A stretch of 64,000 nucleotides of DNA from positions 248,001 through 312,000 of the forward strand of contig CAVXFB010000002.1 in NCBI GenBank assembly GCA_963760935.1. The letters are read 5' to 3'. Position numbers and translations under genes: made by a program. Positions 25,339 to 33,974 of the stretch are shown here, piece after piece (positions within the stretch are counted from its first letter, which is position 1; each line of letters starts with the position of its first letter). The notes under the pieces are model-generated. The model did no database searches. It saw only the letters and a program-made list of their open reading frames with translations, and had not been told where the DNA came from. Source of the DNA: CAVXFB01 sp963760935 (lineage in GTDB: Bacteria; Planctomycetota; Planctomycetia; Pirellulales; Thermoguttaceae).

Positions 25339-27054
25339 GTGGACCTTTTCGATAAGGATTTGCAGGAACTGGTCGCCCGGGGAAGATCGCAAGGGTATCT
25401 GACGTATGACGAAGTCAACGAGTACCTGCCTGACGAGGAAGTCAACCCGGAGAAGCTCGATAATCTATTGATCGCCCTGGAGGAAGAGGGCATCGATTTG
25501 GTGAATCACCCGCCCGCGGCGGGATTCTACGACGCGGCCGAAGCGTCAGACGCTGACGCGAGCATCGCCCGTCTGGTCAGCGAGGAAATTGGCAGCCGAA
25601 CCTTGGATCCGCCACCACTGCCTGGCGACCTCACGAAGTTCAGCAGCGATCCGATCCGCATGTACCTGAGCCAGATGGCGGAGATTCCGCTCCTGGCCCG
25701 CACCGAAGAGATCGCGCTGGCCAAAAAGATCGAGATCACGCGGAAGCGATTCCGCCGTTCAGTCATCGGCTGCGCCGTGGCGATGCGGGCGACCGTGGGG
25801 GCGTTGACGCACGTGCATCAGGGCGAGCTCCCGTTCGACCGAACGATCAAGGTGTCGCTGACCGAGCGGCTGACCAAGGAGCAGATCATTGCTCGGATGC
25901 CGCACAACCTCGATACGCTTTCCCATTTGATGGCAGGGAACCAGAAGGACTTTTGTGTTCTGCTGAATCGCCGAACGTCGACGGACGAGCGGCAGGAGGC
26001 GCGAAAGCGGTTCATCCGCAGGCGGCGCAAGATGCTTACGCTCATCGAAGAGCTGAGTCTACGGACGCGACGGATCCAAGCGATGATGCGGCAGATGGAG
26101 GATTCGTTGGGGCGGATGGAGGAAATCCGCCGTCACCTGCGGTTGATGGTCGATAACCCAGCCACATCGGCCAAGCGGGCGAGGCTGCGCCGCGAGCTTC
26201 ACGACCTCATGGTTCTAACTCAAGAGACACCCAAGAGCCTCCGCACTCGCTGCCAAACCATGCGGCGGCAATACCAGGACTACGAGCAGGTCAAACGGCA
26301 GCTCTCGGGCGGCAATTTGCGGCTGGTGGTGTCGATCGCCAAGAAGTACCGCAATCGGGGGCTCAGCTTCCTGGACCTCATCCAGGAGGGGAATACCGGC
26401 CTAATGCGTGCGGTCGACAAGTATGAGTATCGCCGGGGATTCAAGTTCTCGACCTACGCGACGTGGTGGATTCGGCAGGCGATTACCCGGGCGATTGCCG
26501 ACCAAGCGCGGACGATCCGCATCCCAGTCCACATGATCGACGTGCTCGGCAAGCTGCGAAACGCCTCGAAACAGCTCTTGCAGGAGCTCGGCCGTGAGCC
26601 GACCACCGAGGAAGCTGCCGCTGCCACGGGCCTGTCGGTCGAGGAGACACGGCGCGTTTTGGCCATGGGCCGACATCCGGTAAGCCTTGACCGACCGGTC
26701 GGCGAGAGCGAAGATAGTTGTTTCGGCGAGTTTGTCGAGGACGGTGGACTGCCTCGGCCGGAAAAGGCCGCCAGCAATGAACTGCTTCGCGAGAAAATCG
26801 ACGCTTTGCTCAAAACGCTCACCTATCGGGAGCGCGAGATCATTCGCCTGCGCTATGGGCTGGGCGATGGCTACACCTATACCCTGGAAGAGGTGGGCCG
26901 GATCTTCAAGGTTACCCGTGAACGCGTGCGGCAAATCGAAGCCAAAGCGGTCAAGAAACTGCAACACCCGGTCCGCAGCCAGCAGCTCGAAGGATTCCTC
27001 GGCGATTCCACGAGGTATGACGACGCGCCCGAATACGAGCGCGCTGCGGGCTAA
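25339..27054 (+). CDS. rpoD: RNA polymerase primary sigma factor, RpoD
   Basis: The product (571 residues from GTG 25339) starts DLFDKDLQELVARGRSQGYLTYDEVNEYLPDE, a planctomycete-type region 1.1. It contains region 1.2 (PIRMYLSQMAEIPLL), region 2 (NLRLVVSIAKKYRNRGLSF, DLIQEGNTGLMRAVDKYEY, FSTYATWWIRQAITRAI), region 3 (LGREPTTEEAAAATGLSVE) and region 4 (YTLEEVGRIFKVTRERVRQIEAKAVKKLQ). I chose GTG 25339 because AAAGGAG lies seven bases upstream; an in-frame ATG at 25267 lacks this. It follows dnaG and ends at a strong terminator. Confidence 0.93.
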   Translation: MDLFDKDLQELVARGRSQGYLTYDEVNEYLPDEEVNPEKLDNLLIALEEEGIDLVNHPPAAGFYDAAEASDADASIARLVSEEIGSRTLDPPPLPGDLTKFSSDPIRMYLSQMAEIPLLARTEEIALAKKIEITRKRFRRSVIGCAVAMRATVGALTHVHQGELPFDRTIKVSLTERLTKEQIIARMPHNLDTLSHLMAGNQKDFCVLLNRRTSTDERQEARKRFIRRRRKMLTLIEELSLRTRRIQAMMRQMEDSLGRMEEIRRHLRLMVDNPATSAKRARLRRELHDLMVLTQETPKSLRTRCQTMRRQYQDYEQVKRQLSGGNLRLVVSIAKKYRNRGLSFLDLIQEGNTGLMRAVDKYEYRRGFKFSTYATWWIRQAITRAIADQARTIRIPVHMIDVLGKLRNASKQLLQELGREPTTEEAAAATGLSVEETRRVLAMGRHPVSLDRPVGESEDSCFGEFVEDGGLPRPEKAASNELLREKIDALLKTLTYREREIIRLRYGLGDGYTYTLEEVGRIFKVTRERVRQIEAKAVKKLQHPVRSQQLEGFLGDSTRYDDAPEYERAAG

Positions 27055-27092
27055 GACCTGTTGGGCCGCACTCAGGATTGACGCATGCCGTC

Positions 27093-27126
27093 AAGCCGCC
27101 GGTTTCTCAGCCGGCGGCTTTTTTCC
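27093..27126 (+). terminator. Rho-independent terminator after rpoD
   Basis: AAGCCGCCGG-TTTCTCA-CCGGCGGCTT followed by TTTT forms a long GC stem with a T-run, 38 bases after the rpoD stop. The stem has ten pairs. It closes the dnaG-rpoD transcript. Confidence 0.92.
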
Positions 27127-27220
27127 TTTCTTGACACTTCCCCTCGGTTCCAAGCGGCGTTCGGGAACCGGACAATGTTCAACCAATCAACTACAATCCC
27201 TCACCCCGAGATGACACTCC

Positions 27221-27938
27221 ATGCCTGCCACCCCCGCTAATATTGGTACGTCCGTTCTTCGCACACTTCACCGCATCCATCGGCAACTTAGCGATTTGAA
27301 GGAGCGGCTTGATCGGGGCCCGAAGCAGATTCGCGCTGCCGAGGCGAACGTGCTACACCGCGACGAGTTGTTAAGCAATACGAAGGCCAAGGCCAAAGCC
27401 ATGCGCATGGCCGCCGATCAGAAGCAGCTTCAACTGAAGTCGGGCGAAGACAAGGTCAAGGACCTTCGGCGCAAGCTCAATGCGGCCACCAGCAATCGCG
27501 AGTACCAAGCCCTCTTGGAACAGATCGCTGCCGACGAAATGACCAACAGCGTGCTGGCCGACGAAATCCTCGAAGCCTTGGAGAAGGTCGACGAGTTCAA
27601 AGCGAACATCACGGAAGCCGAAACCGGAGCCACGGCCGCAAAGCAGAAGGCCGAGCAGGTCCACGCCGAAGTAGCTGCCCGGGAGCCAGTGTTGAAGGCT
27701 GAAATCGGTCGCCTTGAGACAGAATTGAAGGGATTCGAGGCCACGCTGCCTGACGACATCCGCCAGTTGTACCAACGCGTGGTGAAACATAAGGGCGAGG
27801 ATGCGCCTGGCGTGAGTAGAAAATCAGTTTTGCGGCGGCTGCAATCAACAAATTCCGTTGAACATGCTCAACCAGATCATGCTCGGCCAACCGGTGTTCT
27901 GCAAGACCTGCGGAAGGTTGCTGTATCTGCCGGAGTAG
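27221..27938 (+). CDS. Coiled-coil zinc-ribbon protein (C4-type, CT398/DUF164-like), frameshift near 27812
   Basis: Most of the protein is a long helical hairpin (LHRIHRQLSDLKERLDRGPKQ through VLKAEIGRLETELKGFEATLP). After VVKHKGEDA the frame fails, and the expected tail appears in another frame: NQFCGGCNQQIP and QPVFCKTCGRLLYLPE, with two CxxC pairs that bind zinc. Family members are coiled-coil proteins linked in some bacteria to nucleic-acid binding or flagellar/secretion partners, but the function is not settled. The gene has its own region after the rpoD terminator and faces the flippase gene tail to tail. Confidence 0.85.
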
Positions 27939-27960
27939 GGTCACCTGTGGGGCCCAGCCC

Positions 27961-28959
27961 TCACGTCTCTTCCGCCTCATGCATCGCCTCGGCCACTTCG
28001 CGGCGGTTGGCGAGAAAGTAGAAGATCCCCAGCGGCGCAATCAACAGCATGATGAGCCGATAGGCCAGCGCGACAACAAGCCCTTGGCCCGGCGTGATGG
28101 GTTGGCCGATGGCCGGCACAACGGAGTACAGGAAATCCAAGGCCGACTCGGTCGGGCCAAACGGCAGCGGGATCACTTGCAAGGCGGCGCTGAGCGGGAA
28201 AATTACGAAATGCTGGCCCAGCGTAGGATGATTGCCAGGCAGACCGCAGGCGATCAGGTAGCACCCCACCGCAAAAAGGCTGTGAACGGCCACGGTCGAC
28301 AGCGCGGCCAAAATCAGAACACGCGGTTGGCGATTGTACATGCGAACCGCGAGGATCAAGCTTTCGACGTGACGACCGATGCGCGGAATGCGCGCGACTG
28401 CCAGGATCGCGCGACGCACCAACACCTCGGGGCCGAGCACGACAGCCAAACCGATCGTGCTGCCGAAGGTCACGGCGTACATTGCCGAGCAGATCCACCA
28501 GTAGTTGCCAAGATCAATCCTCCAAAACCTGGTTAGCAGAATTGCCACCGTACATACGAGGAACAGCACATAGAGTCCGATGACTCGGTCGACCAGCACC
28601 GACGCGAGCGCCTTTGCGCGATAGCGCGGCTGCTCGTGACCGAGCATCAATGTCTTCATCAGGTCGCCGCCGACGATTCCCAGCGGCATCAGATTGAACA
28701 GATAACCCCAGAAGCTTATCCGGATGGCATCGTGGAAACGGCACGGAACATCGAGCGCCCGAACCAGATACCACCAGCGAACGAACGTGATCATCACGGC
28801 CACGGCGCAGCAGAGCCAGGCCAGGGTTAAGATGTCCCACCGTTTCGGCTCGTCGCGGAGATTTTCGAACACGTCGCCGCTGGAGGCCCGGTATACCAAG
28901 AAGGCAATAATGGCGACCGAAAGACCGACTTTCAGGAGCGTAATGATGAGTTTTTTCAC
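27961..28959 (-). CDS. Lysylphosphatidylglycerol-synthase-TM/UPF0104-family (flippase-like) membrane protein
   Basis: The 332-residue protein has about eight membrane helices. It contains the family strings FVRWWYLVRALDVPCRF, NLMPLGIVGGDLMKTLML, and PFGPTESALDFLY near the C-terminal helices. Members of this superfamily include the flippase part of MprF, and others are proposed lipid transporters. It is the last gene of the dprE1-dprE2-ubiA run, 34 bases downstream of ubiA. A role in moving polyprenyl-phosphoryl-arabinose or another lipid-linked sugar across the membrane is an attractive inference but not shown. Confidence 0.82.
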   Translation of the reverse strand: MKKLIITLLKVGLSVAIIAFLVYRASSGDVFENLRDEPKRWDILTLAWLCCAVAVMITFVRWWYLVRALDVPCRFHDAIRISFWGYLFNLMPLGIVGGDLMKTLMLGHEQPRYRAKALASVLVDRVIGLYVLFLVCTVAILLTRFWRIDLGNYWWICSAMYAVTFGSTIGLAVVLGPEVLVRRAILAVARIPRIGRHVESLILAVRMYNRQPRVLILAALSTVAVHSLFAVGCYLIACGLPGNHPTLGQHFVIFPLSAALQVIPLPFGPTESALDFLYSVVPAIGQPITPGQGLVVALAYRLIMLLIAPLGIFYFLANRREVAEAMHEAEET

Positions 28960-28993
28960 GTGGCAATCGCTCTCTAACCCCTAATCCGGCTCT

Positions 28994-29854
28994 CTACCAC
29001 AGCCCCATGCTCCACGTCACGGCCACGAGCCAGCCGACGGCACAGATTTGCGTTGCCACGGAATGATAGGCCACCTCGACCGGCGAACCGCCAATGCCTT
29101 CCACGTCGGCCAGGCGTAAGTAATTGAGTATACCGAAAGCCACGAAGGGCATGGAGGCCATTTCACGGCCTTCGAGCAGCACCCTGGAGTCGATGCTATA
29201 CAAGGCATACGACAAGATCGCGACGCCCGCACAGATCGACATGGCGTGGTCCAGGAACATCAAGCTGTAGCCTCGCAGGCTGGGGCGATGATCCGTCCCG
29301 AGACCTTCGATCAGATCGGCACGCCGTTTGGCGAAGCCCAGAAACAGGGCCAGCGTCGACGTACACAGCAAGAGCCAAGCCGACGGTGTCGCCGCGAGCA
29401 AGGCACAGCCTAAGAGAACTCGAATAACGAAGCCGGAGGAAAGCAAGAAGACATCCAACAGGGCCACGTGTTTCAGGCCCAGATTGTAGCCGACGTTTAT
29501 GGCGATGTATGCGAGTACGATCGCCACCGCGTCGAGACGGCGTGTCAGAAGACAAAGCCCCACGCCGGCGACGAAGAGGACGGCGGCTTGAATCAAAGCG
29601 GCCCACGGCGGCACCAGACCGGCGGCAATGGGGCGATGACACTTCTGTGGGTGTATGCGGTCGGAGTCGGCGTCAAACAAGTCGTTCAGGGTGTAGATCG
29701 CCGAGTTCACCAAGCAGAAGCCGGCCACGCCGAGCAAGAACGGGACCGGATCGAACTGCGCGTGCGCTTTCAGTGCAAACGGCACTGGCAACAAGACGAA
29801 AATGTTCTTGATCCAATCTCGCGGTCGCGCCAGTCGGATTAAAGATATCAACAT
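28994..29854 (-). CDS. 5-phosphoribosyl-1-pyrophosphate:polyprenyl-phosphate phosphoribosyltransferase (DPPR synthase, UbiA family)
   Basis: The 286-residue UbiA-fold membrane protein has LARPRDWIKNIFVLLP, the first Asp-rich motif NDLFDADSDRIHPQKCHRPIAAG, and GLKHVALLDVFLLSSGFVIRVLLG. These match the mycobacterial Rv3806c group, which moves phosphoribose from PRPP onto polyprenyl phosphate, and differ from quinone or heme UbiA enzymes. LFLGFAKRRADL fits the same group. It lies between dprE2 (upstream) and a flippase-like gene. The polyprenyl length is unknown. Confidence 0.85.
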   Translation of the reverse strand: MLISLIRLARPRDWIKNIFVLLPVPFALKAHAQFDPVPFLLGVAGFCLVNSAIYTLNDLFDADSDRIHPQKCHRPIAAGLVPPWAALIQAAVLFVAGVGLCLLTRRLDAVAIVLAYIAINVGYNLGLKHVALLDVFLLSSGFVIRVLLGCALLAATPSAWLLLCTSTLALFLGFAKRRADLIEGLGTDHRPSLRGYSLMFLDHAMSICAGVAILSYALYSIDSRVLLEGREMASMPFVAFGILNYLRLADVEGIGGSPVEVAYHSVATQICAVGWLVAVTWSMGLW

Positions 29855-29870
29855 GGCAAGATAAGTTTTC

Positions 29871-29939
29871 GTAGGGTCCGCCGTGCGGACCAGATTAAAC
29901 GTCCGTGATTGACTTTAGGTCCGCGAGGCGGACCCTACT
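29871..29939. repeat. Inverted repeat upstream of the UbiA gene, copy 1
   Basis: GTAGGGTCCGCCGTGCGGACC at 29871-29891 is the inverse of GGTCCGCGAGGCGGACCCTAC at 29918-29938, with 26 bases between. A closely related, longer copy lies at 51138-51216. It sits between dprE2 and the ubiA start. Confidence 0.82.
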
Positions 29940-29962
29940 AGTCTGATTCAATAGTGACGCTG

Positions 29963-30700
29963 CTAAAATTCGATCCTTCGCATCACGAATCTCGGCAGGC
30001 GGCGGATGACGTGCATCACCCAACGCCACATCGGCGGGACGTATAGTTCAGGGACGCCACGATCGATGGCTTTGAGCACGCGCCGAGCGACATCCTCCGG
30101 CGTGCCGGCAAAAGGAGGCGGCTTCAGTCCGGCGGTCATGCCCGTCTTTACAAACCCCGGCTTGACGCACACAACGCGCAGACCCTGGCAGTGGAACTTG
30201 TGATCTAGGCCTTCGAGGTATTGGGACAGCCCAGCTTTCGCCGCGCCGTACAAAACCACTGGTTTTCGACCACGCTCGCCGGCCACGGAACTGAAGACGC
30301 ACAGCGTGCCTCCGCCGGCCGCCAGCAGTCGCTTACGGGCCTCTTCGCAAAAGAGCACTGTGTTGGTGAAGTCGGCTGCCAGCAACCGCGCCGCCAATTG
30401 CGGATCGTCCTCCATAACTTCCTGCGTTGCGAACAGCCCCGCGGTGACCACCACCGTGTCGAGACGGCCGAGTTCGCGCTCGGCTTGATCGATGGCGGGG
30501 GCAAAACTGGGTGGCTGTAGTAGATCGCAGAAGGCGGTCCGCACCGGTCCGGAGGCGCCGCAAATTTCCAAGTCGCGGGCCGAATGCTCTAGATCTTCGA
30601 CGACGTGTTCCAGCAGGAACAGTCGATCGCCCCGCGCTGCCATGAGCCGCGACAACGCCCGGCCCATGCCCTTGCTGGCCCCGAAAAAGGCGATATTCAT
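29963..30700 (-). CDS. dprE2: SDR-family reductase, DprE2-like (decaprenylphosphoryl-2-keto-ribose reductase)
   Basis: The 245-residue product starts MNIAFFGASKGMGRALSRLMA (glycine-rich NAD-binding loop) and has the SDR Ser-Tyr-Lys triad (FSSVAGERGRKPVVLYGAAKAG). The C-terminal half ends in PPMWRWVMHVIRRLPRFVMRRI, a basic amphipathic end like DprE2. DprE2 reduces the 2-keto intermediate made by DprE1 to give polyprenyl-phosphoryl-arabinose. ATG 30700 overlaps the dprE1 stop by four bases. The specific call rests mainly on this context; an SDR alone would be ambiguous. Confidence 0.78.
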   Translation of the reverse strand: MNIAFFGASKGMGRALSRLMAARGDRLFLLEHVVEDLEHSARDLEICGASGPVRTAFCDLLQPPSFAPAIDQAERELGRLDTVVVTAGLFATQEVMEDDPQLAARLLAADFTNTVLFCEEARKRLLAAGGGTLCVFSSVAGERGRKPVVLYGAAKAGLSQYLEGLDHKFHCQGLRVVCVKPGFVKTGMTAGLKPPPFAGTPEDVARRVLKAIDRGVPELYVPPMWRWVMHVIRRLPRFVMRRIEF

Positions 30701-32036
30701 GCGGGGTCTCCCAGGAGTCGGACGGATTGGGCGCTGCGGATGCGAACCTCCGGGTCCCACTTGCGGCGCACCGCGTTGAATGCTTCCAGCCGCGGTTCCA
30801 TCGCGCGAAAGTGTTCCGGCCGGGTAAACGTGTCTTTCGTCAGGTAGATCCGGCCCCCTTCGGCAATTACCAGTTCGTTGAGCCGATCGACCAGCGCGGG
30901 AGTTTTGGTGCGATGGATCGGAAAATCCATGGCGATCGACATGCCGCGCCGAGGAAACGAGAGCATCCCCTTACCTTCCTCGCCGCAGTCCTTGATGACG
31001 CACAGAAACCCCATGCCGCCTGCGGCCACGAAGAGCTCGAGAAAACGCCGGGCCGGCCCGTTGTCGTCGGCATGCGGCAGCACACACTGATACTGCGTAA
31101 AGCCGCGACGGCCATAGACTAGATTCCAATCGTCAAGCATGTCCAACGGATAGAAGAACGCCGCGGGATGGACGATGCCCCGGCGGACACGCTGAATGTG
31201 CTTCCAAAAATAGGCGAGATTGAATGCCTTCATGCTGGCCCGACACAGTGCCATGGCGGGAAACTGGAAGGGCACGCGGAAGCGGTGTTTCGACGGTGGC
31301 GGGTTGGCGGGAGCTTCGTCAGGCGATGCCCAGCGGCCTTTCATCAAGATGCCGCGCCCGAGCTTCGCACCGCCAGCGATGCAATCGACCCAACCAACGG
31401 TCATTGGCCAATCGCGCGCGACTCTTTCAAACCGGCGATCATGGCGTCAAGATTATCAATGCGCTCGCTCTCACCGCAAATCCACGGCGACGGAATGCGC
31501 CGCATAGTGAATGCGCTTTCCAAGATGTGGCCCGTCAGCCCCATGCCGCCGATCGTGGCTCGGAACAACTCGGGCTCGGCATCGTCCGAACATTCGATGA
31601 TTCGACCGTCAGCCACGCGGAGCTTGATGCCGCGGACATGCTGGCCGAAACAACCGTCAACGTGGTGATTCTTGCCATGCACATCGGAGGCGATCATGCC
31701 CCCGACGGTGACGAATTGTGTGCCGGGTGAGACGGGTACGAACCATCCGCGGTGCAGCAGCAGACGGTTTAGTTGCAGCAGCGATACGCCGGCCTCGGCT
31801 CGCAATAGGCCCGTGGCCGTGTCAAAGCTCAGCAGGCGGTCTGCCAGGGTCGTGTTGGCCACCGGAGAGTCGACCCGGGCGGGCAGTGACGAGTCGCCAT
31901 AGGAGCGGCCCAGCCCGCGGCTGAGCGTAGCCGTTTCGGTTATGTCGGCCAGATTCTCCGACTTGCACTCGAGTCCGTCGACGACAGGGAATCGGCCCCA
32001 GCCAGAAATCTTAGATTGGTACGGCTGTGGCGGCAT
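30697..32036 (-). CDS. dprE1: Decaprenylphosphoryl-beta-D-ribose oxidase-like FAD protein, DprE1, frameshift near 31402
   Basis: DprE1 oxidises the 2-OH of polyprenyl-phosphoryl-ribose with FAD. The N-terminal FAD domain has SRGLGRSYGDSSL and TQFVTVGGMIASDVHGKNHH, a near match to mycobacterial DprE1. The first frame ends near 31402 (KESRA) and the rest resumes as WPMTVGWVDC, with HPAAFFYPLDMLDDWN, GFTQYQCVLP and GGRIYLTKDTFT, whose Lys matches the essential Lys418 of M. tuberculosis. At the benzothiazinone-target Cys387 position the string SIAMDFPI has Ala. ATG 32036 heads the operon. Confidence 0.85.
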
Positions 32037-32352
32037 AGATAAGACCCCTGGGACCCGGTAGCTAGAGGCTACAAAATAGTTCTTTGGGACGCGAGTGTCA
32101 ACGTTGTTGCAGAGCGGATTGGCTGCATTTCGCCCGTTTTGACAGCACATTCCCCACAGCCGGACAACCGTTTTTCGCTCGGCTGCCGGTGTTTGGTGAG
32201 TACGCTTTGCCCTGCCTATGCCGTGAGCAATAATTGAGACACATTTTGGCGCCAATGATCACTAACGCATGGGTTTGCCGCAAGTGCCTTCGAGCCTCGA
32301 TTTGAATCTGTGGGAATCCTCGGTCGGCAAGGACGTTTGCCGAGAGCTTGGC

Positions 32353-33066
32353 ATGTATCCGATGCCCGAGGGACTTCGCATCTCCGTTGTGGTGCCCGTC
32401 TACAACGAGAAGGCGACCTTGGTCGAGATTGTCCGCCGCATTCGCAACGTGCCAATTGCGAAAGAGGTCATCCTCGTCGACGATGGCAGCACCGATGGCA
32501 CGCGTGAGTTGTTGCGCAGCCTTGAGCCCTGCGATGATGTACGTGTCATCCTGCACGAGCGCAACAGTGGCAAGGGGGCAGCGCTGCGAACTGGCTTTGG
32601 TCAGGCAACCGGCGATATCATCATCGTCCAGGATGCGGACCTGGAGTATGATCCGCGCGAGTATCGGCGATTGATCCAACCAATCGTCGAGGGAGTAGCT
32701 GATGTTGTCTACGGATCGCGCTTCCTGCCGGTTGGGCCACACCGGGTGCTCTACTTCTGGCACTACCTCGGCAATCGCGCGTTGACGATGCTCTCGAACA
32801 TGTTCACGGACCTGAACCTGACCGATATGGAAACCTGCTACAAAGTGTTTCGTCGTGAAGTGATTCAGTCGATTGCCCCAACGCTCAAAGAGAACCGCTT
32901 TGGCACTGACCCGGAAATTACGGCCAAGATTGCTCGGCGGAAGTATCGCATTTACGAGGTAGGAATCAGCTATTTCGGCCGCACGTATCAAGAGGGCAAG
33001 AAGATCGGCCTCCGCGACGCATTCCGCGTCTTCCGCAGTATTCTTCGGTATGCCTGGAAGGATTAA
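32353..33066 (+). CDS. GT2-family glycosyltransferase (polyprenyl-phosphate mannose synthase-like)
   Basis: The 237-residue product has the GT-A core ISVVVPVYNEKATL, VILVDDGSTDGT, NSGKGAALRTGF, and QDADLEYDP with the DxD-type Asp pair. This resembles DPM1-like enzymes that transfer a sugar from a nucleotide donor to polyprenyl phosphate. It has no C-terminal membrane segments. ATG 32353 is chosen because the fold begins after it; an upstream in-frame ATG at 32269 would add 28 residues. It is divergent from dprE1, with about 316 bases between, and may supply another lipid-linked sugar. Confidence 0.83.
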   Translation: MYPMPEGLRISVVVPVYNEKATLVEIVRRIRNVPIAKEVILVDDGSTDGTRELLRSLEPCDDVRVILHERNSGKGAALRTGFGQATGDIIIVQDADLEYDPREYRRLIQPIVEGVADVVYGSRFLPVGPHRVLYFWHYLGNRALTMLSNMFTDLNLTDMETCYKVFRREVIQSIAPTLKENRFGTDPEITAKIARRKYRIYEVGISYFGRTYQEGKKIGLRDAFRVFRSILRYAWKD

Positions 33067-33128
33067 GGCGGCGAGTGATTCGTGGCGGGTAGTCAGCAGT
33101 CCATTTTCTGAATGACGTACTATCCATT

Positions 33129-33623
33129 ATGCTTCGTCTCGTCACGCCGCATTATCGCGTAGCCAACGTTTGCGAGTTGACGCCCGCGCGGCTTCAGCAG
33201 TGGGGCATCCGCGCACTGTTGCTGGACGTGGATTGCACGCTAACGCGCTACCGATACCCCGAACCGCCCCCGGAAACGACCGCATGGATCGAGCAACTCT
33301 GCGCGGCCGGCATCAAACTGTGCCTCGTCTCGAACGGCATGGGCGGGCGCATACGTGGCTTCGCCGAACGACTTCAACTGCCGTGCATCGCCAAGGCGAT
33401 GAAGCCCTTGCCACGGGGAATCCGGGCGGCAATGGCAAAACTGGAGGCTACGGCGTCGGAAACCGCCATCGTGGGTGATCAGCTCTTTGCCGACATCATG
33501 GCTGGTCGTCTGGCTGGCATCTTGACCATCCTGACTCCCCCGATTCATCCCGAGGAGGAGCCCTGGTACACGCGTCTCAAGCGCGTGCCGGAAGGTTTTC
33601 TCTTGAGACGTTCGTCTCCTTGA
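33129..33623 (+). CDS. YqeG-family HAD-IIIA phosphatase
   Basis: The 164-residue product has the HAD motif I LLLDVDCTLT, motif II CLVSNG, the motif III Lys in AKAMKPLP, and motif IV IVGDQLFADIM. These define the YqeG subclass, whose members are phosphatases (phosphatidylglycerophosphate phosphatase-like proteins belong to the wider group). ATG 33129 follows the GT2 gene by 62 bases on the same strand. Its substrate here is unknown. Confidence 0.88.
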   Translation: MLRLVTPHYRVANVCELTPARLQQWGIRALLLDVDCTLTRYRYPEPPPETTAWIEQLCAAGIKLCLVSNGMGGRIRGFAERLQLPCIAKAMKPLPRGIRAAMAKLEATASETAIVGDQLFADIMAGRLAGILTILTPPIHPEEEPWYTRLKRVPEGFLLRRSSP

Positions 33624-33974
33624 TCGGCCGTCCGCGGATTTGGCTGCATCCAGATTTCCGCGCAGAGTCTGGTACTCGATAGTGCGCTGAACACAGCGAA
33701 TGTCATTACTTTTCCGGTATCAGCTCCGGGTGTGGCAGTTGTTCTTGGCGGGCGCCGGAAGGTCGTCAGTCTGAGCGCAGCGAAGAATCTAGCGGTTCGC
33801 TCGCATCCGAGATCCTTCGCGGCGCTCAGGTTGACCGATCAGTCGGGCCTAGCCGCCATAAAGGATTGTCAAACCCTCAGCTCCTCTGGTGTTTGACAAC
33901 GGCACGCCGGGTCCGCATAATACAGATCTGCCTGGAGATGCGATTTCCTCCCGCCATAAGCTCTGGAGCCCACC
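33624..33974. other. Intergenic region with inverted copy of the palindromic repeat
   Basis: The 351-base gap between YqeG and the Gfo/Idh/MocA gene contains the repeat at 33743-33877. Outside it no gene or RNA is recognisable. The upstream region of the Gfo gene (about 33890-33970) probably holds its promoter. Confidence 0.5.
33743..33877. repeat. REPIN/MITE-like palindromic element, inverted copy
   Basis: This element is the reverse complement of the one at 11371-11506 over about 135 bases, including the outer flanks (TCTTGGCGGGCGCCGG on the left, CGGGCCTAGCCGCCATAAAG on the right). Its inner arms lie at 33765-33790 and 33810-33835. The two copies share roughly nine of ten bases by eye. 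Confidence 0.82.
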
